Of a stretch of 64,000 bases of DNA, positions 1 to 8,620 are shown one piece after another. The first letter of the stretch is position 1. Every line of letters starts with the position of its first letter. Location of the stretch: NCBI RefSeq assembly GCF_000271665.2, contig NZ_CP010978.1:3440501-3504500 (forward strand), given 5' to 3'. This DNA is from Pelosinus fermentans JBW45 (lineage in GTDB: Bacteria; Bacillota; Negativicutes; DSM-13327). The notes beneath the pieces are model-generated. The model was not told where the DNA came from. It worked only from the letters and a program-made list of their open reading frames with translations, and ran no database searches. Both the position numbers and the translations under genes were made by a program.

Positions 1-1927
1 TAGGTACATGAGCCGAAACGGTATACATTCCCGTATGATATCTTCCCCCACGATAATTGGTATAATGACTTAATTTTTCACTGAAAAATCTCGCCCATTT
101 TGCACCAAGTTCATCAACATAAGCAACATCATTACCATATTTGGGTGCACGTTTAAGCAGCATGGTACGAATAATTTCATAACCTTCGAAGTTATTTTGT
201 AAGGCCTTTAATAGCTCTTCTTTTGAAATTCTTTTTTCTTCATATACTAAAAGCTTAATGGCTGCCAGACTATCGGCTAAATTAGCAACTTGAATCATTT
301 GAATTCCAGAAAAATTGTAGACGGCTCCCCCCACAGTAACATCTTTTCCTTTTTGTATACAATTATCAATTACAGCCGATAAAAATGGCGAAGGTAAAAT
401 ATCTATATGAGCTTTTTCTACTTGTTCACAAGCCAAAATCATTTTATCGATAAAATAGCTGATATTCTTAGCAAAAGCATCTTCTAATTCTTCGAAAGTT
501 TTATAGTCCATTAGATTTCCTAAATCAGGTCCAATAGCATTTCCCGTTAATAGGCATTTCCCATTGTTTAAGGTTAATTCTAAAACCTTATTTAAATTAA
601 ACATAGCAGCATCACTCCAGCCAAGGTTATTCCCTTGGGAAGTAAGCTCAACACAACCTACAATGGCATAATCTCTTGCATCTTTTTCTGACACACCGAA
701 ATTCATCATGGAAGAAATAATAGCTTCATCGTTAAAAAATTGTGGCATTCCACTGCCTTTGGCTACTACTCTCACTGCTTCTTTTAATAAAGGTTCATTG
801 GTTCCTTTATGAAGTCTGACTGATAAGTTGGGTTGTGGTAAGCCTAAATGCTCCTGTGCTTTTAAAAATAGAAAAGATAATTCATTCGAAAAATCATTAC
901 CATTTTCATCTTGCCCTCCAATTGCAATATTAAAACCAATGGGAAACCCAGCAAAGAACTTTGCGCTATGTGAATTTCTTAAATAAACAATTTGATTAAA
1001 CTTTAACCAAATACATTCGATGATTTCTAAGGCTTTTTGCTTGTCAATGCTGCCACTCTTCATATCTTTCTTGTAAAAAGGATATAAGAAATCGTCCATC
1101 CTTCCCGGCGAAAAAGAAGATGCATTGGATTCCATATGAAGAATTACAAACAAAAACCAAATCGATTGAACCGCTTCATGGAAAGAATTTGGCGGGTTCA
1201 TGCATAATTTTTTACAAATAACTGCAACTTCACGCATATTAACCTGATTCGCAGCGTCTGTTTCTTGCCCTGCTTTTTCCACTAGCAGATCATGATATCG
1301 CATCATAAATGCTTGAGTACCTTCCATGACTAAAATAACGCTCTTATAAAAATCCTGTTGATCCTTGGTTCCACTTTGAAGTTTTGCAATGGCTTCTTGC
1401 TTTAACCCTTCTGGTCCATATGTCAGCCATTTTTCACAATCCGGACAAATATGTCCTTGGGCATGATCTTTTTGATTAATTTTGACGACCTTAGCAATCT
1501 CGTCAATTTCTGTCCCATATCGAGTTCTGATTATATCTTCTAAGGATTTCTCTTTAAAATAAGGTGCAATTATTTTCTTGAAATTGATAATATCTTCTTC
1601 TCTAACATTGAATTTATCTTGTGGTCTTATTGGAAGAGTTTCAAATTCTCGGTCAATCCAAGAGCTTCCGCTCTCTGGGAAAACAACACCGTGCCTTACC
1701 CCTATCGTACGATTCCCTACAATCTTCTCCTCCGGTTCTACTGCAATCCCCATCTGTAACAATGCATTTTTTAAAGCCAGTGCTCTTTTAATGATAACTG
1801 GCTTCTCTTGATTTTCTTCATATGTCTTTGTAATAATTAATGCTTGTTCAATGGATACGTATCTGGGTTCAGCCATCATCTTTTCCTTCAAAAGAGCAAC
1901 TCGTTTTGTTTTAATTAACGTTTCCAT
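1..1927 (-). CDS. glycyl radical enzyme, dehydratase/lyase type (3' end outside window)
   Basis: The reading frame is open from the ATG at 1927 to the window edge (642 residues) and is preceded by a strong AGGAGG site. It matches the pyruvate formate-lyase/glycerol dehydratase superfamily. The thiyl cysteine is Cys425 in a GCVEL context with Glu427 two residues on, the Cys-x-Glu pattern of glycyl radical dehydratases and C-X lyases rather than the Cys-Cys of true PFL. A GGRYHTGMYTVSAHV stretch typical of the family is reached at the edge. The C-terminal glycyl-radical loop and any activating enzyme lie outside the window. It is downstream of a Gfo/Idh gene and has its own promoter carrying a half-site found at the DeoR operator. 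The substrate cannot be read from the sequence. Confidence 0.9.
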   Translation of the reverse strand, partial: METLIKTKRVALLKEKMMAEPRYVSIEQALIITKTYEENQEKPVIIKRALALKNALLQMGIAVEPEEKIVGNRTIGVRHGVVFPESGSSWIDREFETLPIRPQDKFNVREEDIINFKKIIAPYFKEKSLEDIIRTRYGTEIDEIAKVVKINQKDHAQGHICPDCEKWLTYGPEGLKQEAIAKLQSGTKDQQDFYKSVILVMEGTQAFMMRYHDLLVEKAGQETDAANQVNMREVAVICKKLCMNPPNSFHEAVQSIWFLFVILHMESNASSFSPGRMDDFLYPFYKKDMKSGSIDKQKALEIIECIWLKFNQIVYLRNSHSAKFFAGFPIGFNIAIGGQDENGNDFSNELSFLFLKAQEHLGLPQPNLSVRLHKGTNEPLLKEAVRVVAKGSGMPQFFNDEAIISSMMNFGVSEKDARDYAIVGCVELTSQGNNLGWSDAAMFNLNKVLELTLNNGKCLLTGNAIGPDLGNLMDYKTFEELEDAFAKNISYFIDKMILACEQVEKAHIDILPSPFLSAVIDNCIQKGKDVTVGGAVYNFSGIQMIQVANLADSLAAIKLLVYEEKRISKEELLKALQNNFEGYEIIRTMLLKRAPKYGNDVAYVDELGAKWARFFSEKLSHYTNYRGGRYHTGMYTVSAHVP

Positions 1928-1999
1928 AATAAGCCACCTCCTCTATTGTTTTTCCGATTATTTTATCTTTATTGTTATTGTTTATTATTGTTTTAACTT

Positions 2000-2028
2000 A
2001 TTATATATTATTGATGAATCTTTCGCAA
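2000..2028 (-). promoter_or_regulatory. promoter of the glycyl radical enzyme with embedded DeoR half-site
   Basis: On the minus strand there is TTGCGA (2028-2023), a 17-nt spacer and TATAAT (2005-2000). The spacer contains ATTATTGAT (2007-2015, plus-strand reading), identical to each arm of the palindrome at 3243-3261 next to the deoR-type gene. Binding there would block polymerase. The match is read directly; regulation is inference. Confidence 0.65.
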
Positions 2029-2053
2029 TAAACTTTCTATTATTTTTTATAGA

Positions 2054-2091
2054 TAACAGAGGCTATTTCACTTTTGAAATAGCCTCTGTTA
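2054..2091 (-). terminator. 17-bp perfect hairpin between oxidoreductase and glycyl radical enzyme
   Basis: Arms 2054-2070 and 2075-2091 are perfect complements with a 4-nt loop. The hairpin follows the oxidoreductase stop codon and precedes the glycyl radical enzyme promoter. It has no strong U-tract on the minus strand, so it may attenuate or protect a 3' end rather than terminate cleanly. Confidence 0.6.
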
Positions 2092-2186
2092 AATCATTTT
2101 CGTTCAGTTCTTTTAATCTAACTACAGATGCTAGGTTCACATCAACATGTAGTCTAAACTTTTGAATTCCTCATTCAATCTTCCAT

Positions 2187-3164
2187 TTATACATCCGCCG
2201 GAAATGTAATCCCTATCTGTTTTCTTACTTCATCCATAATACTAAGCTCCATAAGAGAACACTCATTATGTTCCTTAGCACTTGACTTTGTTTGAATCAA
2301 TCGAATCAACTCTTCTACTTCGTAGTACATATTGTTATCATACTTATAAATTGGTATATCCTCTTTTTGTCCATCATTGTAGATAATCGTAATTTCTCTA
2401 GGATCTGGTATCTCCTTGATCATCATGCAGCCCTTTTCCCCTTGAATTTGGCTTGGCAAGTTAGAATTTGCAATTTTCGAATATAGTAATTCACCTTGCA
2501 TGCCCTCATATTTAACCATAATGGTTCCAGCACCATCTACTCCATTGTTTAAAATAACAGCGTTGCCCCATATTTTTTGCGGCATGCCAAAGAGCTTAAC
2601 CAATGGATGAATACAATACACTCCAATATCCATCAATGCTCCATTTGAAAAAATAGGATTGAATGCATTTTCAATAATGCCTTTTTTGAAATTATCATAT
2701 CGAGAAGAATATTGGCAATATTGGAATGTAACTCTCCGAATGATTCCAAGCTTACCTAGATTGGCTTGGATAGCTTTAAATCCTGGATCAAATACAGAAC
2801 GCATTGCTTCCAACAGAATAACACCATTATCTTCAGCGGCTTTCAGCATAGCTGCTAGCTCTTTTTGATTGGAAGCGATCGTCTTTTCACATAACACATG
2901 TTTTTTACCATTTAACATCATAATGGAATGATCAGCATGTAAACTATTAGGGCTAGCCACATACACAGCGTCCACTTCTTTACTTGCTGCCAGTTCTTCT
3001 AGATTATCATAGACTAATGCAATCTGATGCTTACTAGCATATTGCACTGCCTTTTCCCTTGTTCTTGAATACACTGCCACGAGTTCAAAGTCTTTACATA
3101 ACTTTGCTGCTTCTATAAAATTGTCGGTAATTCGGTTGGTTCCTATTACTGCAAACCTGACCAT
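2187..3164 (-). CDS. Gfo/Idh/MocA family NAD(P)-dependent oxidoreductase
   Basis: The 325-residue product has the family's N-terminal Rossmann fold (MVRFAVIGTNRITDNF, residues 1-16, where classic members have GxGxxA) and the conserved lysine loop CEKTIASN, with Thr where most members have Pro (EKP). The C-terminal half is the alpha/beta substrate domain (PF22725/PF02894 type). Family members oxidise or reduce sugars, inositols and trans-dihydrodiols. An AGAAGGGAT site precedes the ATG. It is the first gene of the unit that continues into the glycyl radical enzyme, and it is divergent from the DeoR regulator, which suggests a sugar- or polyol-related substrate. The exact substrate is unknown. 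Confidence 0.88.
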   Translation of the reverse strand: MVRFAVIGTNRITDNFIEAAKLCKDFELVAVYSRTREKAVQYASKHQIALVYDNLEELAASKEVDAVYVASPNSLHADHSIMMLNGKKHVLCEKTIASNQKELAAMLKAAEDNGVILLEAMRSVFDPGFKAIQANLGKLGIIRRVTFQYCQYSSRYDNFKKGIIENAFNPIFSNGALMDIGVYCIHPLVKLFGMPQKIWGNAVILNNGVDGAGTIMVKYEGMQGELLYSKIANSNLPSQIQGEKGCMMIKEIPDPREITIIYNDGQKEDIPIYKYDNNMYYEVEELIRLIQTKSSAKEHNECSLMELSIMDEVRKQIGITFPADV

Positions 3165-3242
3165 AATCGTATCCCTTCTTTCTATTATTATCTTTGAAGC
3201 GGTTAACTTTTTACGTCCTATTATTATTCTTTATCGTTTCAT

Positions 3243-3275
3243 ATTATTGATTATCAATAATTCTTATTGTATAAT
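3243..3275. promoter_or_regulatory. DeoR operator overlapping divergent promoters
   Basis: A perfect palindrome, ATTATTGAT-T-ATCAATAAT (3243-3261), overlaps TTGATT (3248-3253), which is 16 nt from TATAAT (3270-3275) and drives the regulator on the plus strand. On the minus strand the same palindrome contains a TTGATA that could serve the oxidoreductase. The layout fits autoregulation plus control of the divergent unit. Confidence 0.65.
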
Positions 3276-3418
3276 ATAAGTAGTTTTATTTCAATCATCT
3301 ATTTGCATTCTAACAGATGATTCAAATAAGAAAACTTAAAAATATCTTCTAATTCAGTTATCATAAATAGATAGATTTTTATTTAATTATTATATTTTGC
3401 GTAGAAAGGGGTAATGAC

Positions 3419-4180
3419 TTGTTCGCTGAAGAACGATTACTTGAAATACTTACCATACTTAACTCTGAAGGAAAGCTTAAAGTTAAAGACCTTAGTACAA
3501 GATTTGATGTTACAGAGGACTGTATTCGAAAGGATCTTAAATCACTAGAAAATCAAGGGGCTCTAAAGAGAACCTATGGTGGTGCCATCCAAATTAGAGA
3601 ATCCTCTAATAATTACGATATACGCGCCAGAAGAGAAGTGAATGTACAGTCTAAGACAACGATTGCTGAAAAAGCTTTTGATATAATTTTAGACAGAGAA
3701 ACGGTCTTTTTAGACTTATCAACAACAAATATTTTATTAGCAAAAATTCTAGCCGAGAGTTCCAAAAGAGCAACCATTGTGACAAATACACTAGAAATTT
3801 TAAATATCCTGTCTTTTCAAAATAATATTACGGTGGTAGCTACCGGTGGTGTATTAAATAAGAATTTACTAGGCTTTACAGGGTCTGCAACGATTGAGTT
3901 TCTATCTAAATATAAGTTCGATCGATCCTTTATTGGCAGCTGTGGTGTAAATGTTTTTGACAGGAGCATAACAACCTTTGACATCGATGACGGAATTACA
4001 AAAAGGGCAATCATTGAAGCAAGCAAAAAAAGTTATTTAGTCATGGAAAACAATAAATTCCACTTTGATGGTAATTACAAGTTCGCAACTCTTGATGACA
4101 TTGATTGCATCGTGATCGATGAACTTCCTAATAGTGAAACACTAAGGATATTGGAAGATTTAAATATAAAGTTGATATAG
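3419..4180 (+). CDS. DeoR family transcriptional regulator
   Basis: The 253-residue product has an N-terminal DeoR winged helix (residues 1-57, with VTEDCIRKDLKSLENQGALKRTYGGA as the recognition part; usual members read VSxxTIRRDL) and a C-terminal sugar-phosphate sensing DeoRC domain. The TTG start at 3419 is chosen because an AAAGGGG site lies about 10 nt upstream and the winged helix begins at once. It probably represses the divergent Gfo/Idh and glycyl radical enzyme genes through the ATTATTGAT sites. The effector is usually a phosphorylated sugar intermediate in this family; here it is unknown. Confidence 0.92.
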   Translation: MFAEERLLEILTILNSEGKLKVKDLSTRFDVTEDCIRKDLKSLENQGALKRTYGGAIQIRESSNNYDIRARREVNVQSKTTIAEKAFDIILDRETVFLDLSTTNILLAKILAESSKRATIVTNTLEILNILSFQNNITVVATGGVLNKNLLGFTGSATIEFLSKYKFDRSFIGSCGVNVFDRSITTFDIDDGITKRAIIEASKKSYLVMENNKFHFDGNYKFATLDDIDCIVIDELPNSETLRILEDLNIKLI

Positions 4181-4333
4181 GCTGTGATTTTTTATTTTCA
4201 TTTGATTGTAATGCAATCCATGAGAGGGTAAAGTCTTGTCTTGGAAAAGCCTAAATTTTTACTCGTGATATAAGAGCTTTCCACCATAAGAAGCGACTAA
4301 TTTTTTCGCTTCAATTCGGTTATAACTGAAAGC

Positions 4334-4381
4334 AAGCGTACATGCAAATATCCTTATGTATGAATATTCGCATGTACGCTT
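4334..4381. terminator. bidirectional terminator between deoR-type gene and arsM
   Basis: Near-perfect arms AAGCGTACATGC.. (4334-4351) and ..GCATGTACGCTT (4364-4381) lie between two convergent genes. Confidence 0.7.
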
Positions 4382-4447
4382 TAATAAGAAGGTTGTTAAT
4401 TAATCGCTTTACTAGAATTTATATGCTTTTCTACTAATAAAAAAATT

Positions 4448-5683
4448 CTATACGTCTAATTTCATACAAATACTTGTTGCTGGACATAAGTTACTTAATG
4501 CGGAACTTGACATGAGATCCCCCGGTATTTCCAAACGCTGTATCTTATAAAATCCCCAACGAGAGGCAAACCTGACAGCCGTATTTGTCATAATATATAC
4601 TTCTTTTACCCCTAATTGACGTGCTATTTCTAAAGACCGCTCAATTAAGGAGGTTGCAATACCGCGTTTGCGTAATTCTTTAGAAATTGCCATGGACCTT
4701 AACATTGCTCCATTTCCAGCAAATTCAATCCCAATGACTCCTATAACACCTTGGTAATCAGCTACTAAGAAATTCGCTAAATTTTCCCGTACACCAGAAG
4801 TTGTTAAGCCATTTTCCATTAAAAGGATATCAATTATAGGTAAATCAGCTTCTAATGCAGTACGAATAACATATTCCTTGCCCTCGACAAACACATCAAT
4901 TGGCTTCTTAGCGCGGACAAAAGCACTTATTAAAGATCCATTTAAATCTTGCCTTTCAGCTTCTGTTAGATCAGGCAAAAATGCTGCTGCCTGCTCATCA
5001 TCAAAATCATAGTTTCGTGTGTTTAAGATTTCTATATCCGTAAAGCCTGCTGCCATAAGTTTTTCTTGATATTCTCGTTCCAGCAAAGCTCCAGCGATGC
5101 ATCCCGCCCAAGCAGTTATATTTTTTTGTATAGTTACTGGCAATTCCCGGGTTAATACAATATCCGAGATAGCAAATCTTCCACCAGGCTTTAGCACACG
5201 ATATGCTTCCTGTAAAACCCTATCTTTATCAGCGGAAAGATTAATGACGCAGTTAGAGATAATTACGTCTATTATATTATCTGATAATGGTATGGATTCT
5301 ATGTGACCTTTTAAAAACTCAGCATTTAAAATTCCAGAACGCTCTTGGTTTTCTTTGGCTATTGTTAACATTTCATCTGTCATATCCAATCCATAAGCTT
5401 TACCATAGGGACCAACTCTCTTTGCCGAGAGAAGTACATCAAGTCCAGCACCACTACCTAGATCAAGAACTACTTCTCCTGCGTATAATTGTGCAAGAGC
5501 AGTTGGATTACCACATCCAAAAGATGCCTTAATGATGTCCTCTGGTAATCCTTCGATATCATTAGTTTTATATAAGTTTCCTGTTACCGGGTTATTATAT
5601 GTAGAACTGCCGCAGCAACTCCGCTTATTAATAATAGCCTGCGCATATTTCTTTCTTACACTTTCCCTAATATCTTGTGCCAT
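4448..5683 (-). CDS. arsM: ArsM-ArsN2 fusion: arsenite S-adenosylmethyltransferase with C-terminal GNAT domain
   Basis: The 411-residue product has two parts. Residues 1 to about 270 are ArsM: an N-terminal RSCCGSS pair, the SAM motif [13 protein letters not shown], and single cysteines in [16 protein letters not shown] and WAGCIAGA that fit the As(III)-binding set. Residues about 272-411 are a GNAT domain ending in LCPATSICM, the signature tail of ArsN2 proteins. ArsM methylates As(III); ArsN2 is an arsenic-island acetyltransferase of poorly known substrate. A GGAGG site precedes the ATG. It lies 81 nt downstream of a MarR gene on the same strand, so the two are probably co-transcribed. No arsB, arsA or acr3 gene is visible nearby. 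Confidence 0.92.
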   Translation of the reverse strand: MAQDIRESVRKKYAQAIINKRSCCGSSTYNNPVTGNLYKTNDIEGLPEDIIKASFGCGNPTALAQLYAGEVVLDLGSGAGLDVLLSAKRVGPYGKAYGLDMTDEMLTIAKENQERSGILNAEFLKGHIESIPLSDNIIDVIISNCVINLSADKDRVLQEAYRVLKPGGRFAISDIVLTRELPVTIQKNITAWAGCIAGALLEREYQEKLMAAGFTDIEILNTRNYDFDDEQAAAFLPDLTEAERQDLNGSLISAFVRAKKPIDVFVEGKEYVIRTALEADLPIIDILLMENGLTTSGVRENLANFLVADYQGVIGVIGIEFAGNGAMLRSMAISKELRKRGIATSLIERSLEIARQLGVKEVYIMTNTAVRFASRWGFYKIQRLEIPGDLMSSSALSNLCPATSICMKLDV

Positions 5684-5764
5684 ATATAAGCCTCCAATTG
5701 ATTTATTTAATAAGAGAATATGACTAAAGAATTTAACAACGATTCTCCCTTTATGGGTAAAACC

Positions 5765-6208
5765 TTAGATACATTTTATGTTTTTTAGCATCTCTGAGAA
5801 GATTTCTAGACCCTCTATTACCTGTTTTCTTTTCTCTTCGGGTATGGATTCCAGCGTCTCAGTAAAATATATATCCATTCGCTGCTCAATGTTTTTAAAT
5901 AACTCTTCACCTTTTAAATCTAATCTTAACATGACGTAACGACGATCATCTGGGTCTGCTTCCCGAATCAAACTACCATTGTTAACTAATTGATCCACGG
6001 TTCTACTTACTGTACTTTTATCTAGATTCAGTAATTCAGCCAGTTCATTAACAGATATTTTTTGCTTCCTACCCGTTTCAACAATTACATGACATTGAGT
6101 TAATGTTACACCACAACATACTGCCTCGTCTATTTCTAAGAATCCAAGTTTCCGGGTTAATAGCCTCGTACTTTCTCTGAGACGTTGGCTAGGATTAGTA
6201 AAGCTCAT
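5765..6208 (-). CDS. MarR family regulator, candidate arsenic/thiol sensor
   Basis: The product of 147 residues starts at the ATG at 6208; the GTG three codons upstream overlaps the AGGAGGT site. The winged helix is SVNELAELLNLDKSTVSRTVDQLVNNGS, with the DPDDRRYV wing. Near the N-terminus is a CCGVTLTQCH motif (Cys31, Cys32, Cys39), and there is a Cys146 one residue from the C-terminus. These thiols could bind As(III) or sense oxidants. It precedes the ArsM-ArsN2 gene. The sensing role is inference from the cysteines and context. Confidence 0.85.
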   Translation of the reverse strand: MSFTNPSQRLRESTRLLTRKLGFLEIDEAVCCGVTLTQCHVIVETGRKQKISVNELAELLNLDKSTVSRTVDQLVNNGSLIREADPDDRRYVMLRLDLKGEELFKNIEQRMDIYFTETLESIPEEKRKQVIEGLEIFSEMLKNIKCI

Positions 6209-6289
6209 ATAATGCACCTCCTATAAAGATCTTATCATACATAAGTTGTAATTCGCAACTGTTTCTTTTTCAAACTAATATTTCAAAAA

Positions 6290-6325
6290 AATAGACATTA
6301 GTCAATAATTTGACTAATGTCTATT
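6290..6325. repeat. dispersed palindrome, copy 1 (3' of tetR-type gene)
   Basis: This 36-nt near-perfect palindrome (AATAGACATTAGTCA on the left, TGACTAATGTCTATT on the right) is repeated with small changes at 10368-10405 and 24235-24270. Here it follows the TetR gene on the minus strand and probably acts as its terminator. Confidence 0.8.
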
Positions 6326-6377
6326 TCCTTTACCACGATAAGAAATATATCTATGACCACCAAATTGGCCATACAAA

Positions 6378-6959
6378 TTATCTCTTTGACTTAATGCCTT
6401 CAAAAGCATAGTTTATTAACACCTCTATAAAAGGCTCATCTAATTTTTCACCTGTTACTAATAATCGATAAAAAAGCGGACCATAAATTAGGTCAATGCT
6501 CAATTCAATATCCAAGTCTTTCTTCAATTCTCCTCGATGTACTCCACGCTCTAAGATACGCCTTGAATCAAGTCGTCGAGGGTTAAAATATCTTGATCGA
6601 TATTCCTCTGCCAACTTTAAATCAAATTGTCCTTCTGCAATTAGCTCATTGATTACTTTTCCTTCTCTGCTAGTTAAAAATCTAGCTAAATTGGTAACTT
6701 GAATTACTATATCATTGATAACTGAACCTGTATCCGGCACCGGAAGCCTAGACGTAGCAGCAGATAGAAAGCTGTCCATAACAACCGCAGCTTTGTTTGG
6801 CCACCATTTATAAATTGTCGCTTTACTAACCTTTGCTCGTTCAGCAATTTTTTCGACAGTTACAGCTCCAAAGCCATTCTCCAACAACAAATCATATGAA
6901 GCAGCAAGAATGGCTTTTTCCGTTTCGACGTTACGGGGACGCCCTTTTTTCTTTTCCAA
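6378..6959 (-). CDS. TetR/AcrR family transcriptional repressor
   Basis: The 193-residue product has an N-terminal helix-turn-helix, GRPRNVETEKAILAASYDLLLENGF followed by TVEKIAERAKVSKATIYKWWPNK, and a C-terminal domain with the YGPLFYRLLVTGEKLD pattern of the TetR_C_11-type group. The start is a TTG at 6959 with a GGGAGG site 6-7 nt upstream. It is divergent from an MFS efflux-type gene, and the gap holds a long inverted repeat, so it probably represses that transporter and itself until an inducer binds. Confidence 0.92.
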   Translation of the reverse strand: MEKKKGRPRNVETEKAILAASYDLLLENGFGAVTVEKIAERAKVSKATIYKWWPNKAAVVMDSFLSAATSRLPVPDTGSVINDIVIQVTNLARFLTSREGKVINELIAEGQFDLKLAEEYRSRYFNPRRLDSRRILERGVHRGELKKDLDIELSIDLIYGPLFYRLLVTGEKLDEPFIEVLINYAFEGIKSKR

Positions 6960-7045
6960 GGAAATACCTCCCTGTGTATTTTGTGCCCATTAAAACTATA
7001 CGTACATTATACTAAATATTTTCTCGTAAGAAAAGAAAATATATC

Positions 7046-7105
7046 TTTACAATACTAAACGTTCAGTTTATAATACGTTTATAGAAACCGAACGTTTAGT
7101 ATTGT
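7046..7105. promoter_or_regulatory. TetR operator pair and MFS promoter
   Basis: Two 21-nt arms (7049-7069 and 7085-7105) are complementary at 20 of 21 positions, each with an AAAC..GTTT core. TTTACA (7046-7051), 17 nt, TATAAT (7069-7074) form a plus-strand promoter whose spacer is the left arm. Occupancy would shut the transporter promoter. Confidence 0.75.
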
Positions 7106-7168
7106 ATTTAATTAAATAATACCATATAAACGTAAAAGAAAAAAATGAACTAAGGAAGGGATTATCAT

Positions 7169-8356
7169 ATGAATAACGTACGAACAGAAACTAAGAAAGT
7201 TCCAAACTGGATCACATTCCTGTTAGCAATTGCATGTGGGGTTATTGTTGCAAATCTTTATTATGCACAACCTTTAGTTGGTCCTATCAGTGCAGATACC
7301 CATCTTCCTCTGGCGTCAGCAGGGTTAATCGTAACACTGACCCAAATTGGCTATGTTTTTGGGTTATTATTTATTGTTCCACTTAGCGATCTCATTGAAA
7401 ATCGGCGATTAGTTGTGTCAGCATTAGCAGTCGTTATTTGTGCATTAGTTGCAGCACCCCTGGCAAATAACGCGCTGTTCTTTCTTGCGGCAGCAATGTT
7501 TATCGGGCTAGGTTCAGTGGCAGCTCAAATATTGGTACCATATGCAGCCCATTTAGCAACAGAAGAGCGGCGAGGTCAAGTAGTAGGTAATGTAATGAGT
7601 GGACTACTGCTTGGAATCATGCTTGCCCGGCCTATCGCCAGCTTTATTACTGATCTTTGGGGATGGCGGGCAGTCTTTACTCTATCTGCCGCCACTACTG
7701 CAATATTGGCTGTACTGTTGGCTTTAGTTCTTCCTGAACGTAAACCTTCACCTACCATGAATTATGGCGAATTGCTTAGCTCCTTGTGGTCACTTTTTAA
7801 AACAAAGGCTGTTTTACGCCGCCGTTCCTTATATCAAGCTTGTTTATTTGGCGCTTTTAGTCTGTTTTGGACAGTAATACCGTTATGGTTAGCCAGTGAT
7901 TTCCATCTGTCACAGCAAGGGATTGCCTTATTCGCCCTTGCTGGTGTGGCCGGCGCTATAGCAGCTCCTATCGCGGGAAGATTGGCCGATAAGGGATGGA
8001 CAAAAATATTGACGGGTGTGGCAATTGTAATTGCGGCTTTATCTTTTTTACTTACTCATATATTTGAAGATCATTCAACAATATCTTTAGCTATGCTAGT
8101 CGTTGCAGCTATTACGTTAGATATGGCTGTATCCGGCAATCTCGTTCTCAGTCAGCGTGCTATTTATTCACTAGGAAGTGAAATACGTGGGCGCGTAAAT
8201 GGAATATTCATGGCTGTTTTCTTTATTGGTGGAGCGATCGGATCGGCATTAGGCGGCTGGGCCTACGCTTATGGCAGCTGGATGTTTGCATCAATTTTAG
8301 GACTAAGTATGCCAGTTGCGGCATTATTATACTATTTCACAGAAAAAAATAATTAA
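7169..8356 (+). CDS. MFS transporter, drug/metabolite efflux type
   Basis: The 395-residue product is very hydrophobic with about 12 membrane segments. The N-terminal ANLYYAQPLVGPI and the loop SDLIENRRLVV after helix 2 resemble the YgaY/YnfM-like group of MFS exporters. An AAGGAAGGG site precedes the ATG. Its neighbour is a divergent TetR repressor with a shared operator, which fits inducible efflux. The substrate is unknown. Confidence 0.88.
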   Translation: MNNVRTETKKVPNWITFLLAIACGVIVANLYYAQPLVGPISADTHLPLASAGLIVTLTQIGYVFGLLFIVPLSDLIENRRLVVSALAVVICALVAAPLANNALFFLAAAMFIGLGSVAAQILVPYAAHLATEERRGQVVGNVMSGLLLGIMLARPIASFITDLWGWRAVFTLSAATTAILAVLLALVLPERKPSPTMNYGELLSSLWSLFKTKAVLRRRSLYQACLFGAFSLFWTVIPLWLASDFHLSQQGIALFALAGVAGAIAAPIAGRLADKGWTKILTGVAIVIAALSFLLTHIFEDHSTISLAMLVVAAITLDMAVSGNLVLSQRAIYSLGSEIRGRVNGIFMAVFFIGGAIGSALGGWAYAYGSWMFASILGLSMPVAALLYYFTEKNN

Positions 8357-8398
8357 TGTATCTTGGTAGACACTCTTTTCATTTCCGATTTTTAAGTG

Positions 8399-8442
8399 AA
8401 AAGCCACAACCCCTCAATTTCTTCAAGGGTTGTGGGCTTTTT
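8399..8442 (+). terminator. terminator after MFS gene
   Basis: Arms AAAAGCCACAACCC and GGGTTGTGGGCTTTTT (8399-8412, 8427-8442) form a GC-rich hairpin followed by T residues on the plus strand. Confidence 0.85.
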
Positions 8443-8451
8443 GGACTATTT

Positions 8452-8620
8452 TCAACAATACGCTTCTCTCTCACTAATCTTAGGAAGATAATACATTTCT
8501 CCGTCCGATGGTATCAGCAATTGTTCCGATCGAATTCCTTTTGCATCAGCATATTGTCTTAAACAGTCACGAGATATTGTTGTATGATCGAGCGCCTCCA
8601 TATGTGTAGCAATGATGGTC
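8452..8620 (-). pseudogene. C-terminal remnant of an MBL-fold metallo-hydrolase
   Basis: The frame encodes about 55 residues ending at 8452: TIIATHMEALDHTTIS, RQYADAKGI and LLIPSDGEMYYL. This is the end of a beta-lactamase-fold hydrolase (usual pattern AVHMEAINH..LTR..LR.....PADGE). The metal-binding N-terminal part is missing, and the piece abuts the stop codon of the CGNR gene in another frame. A deletion or rearrangement joined them. Confidence 0.6.
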
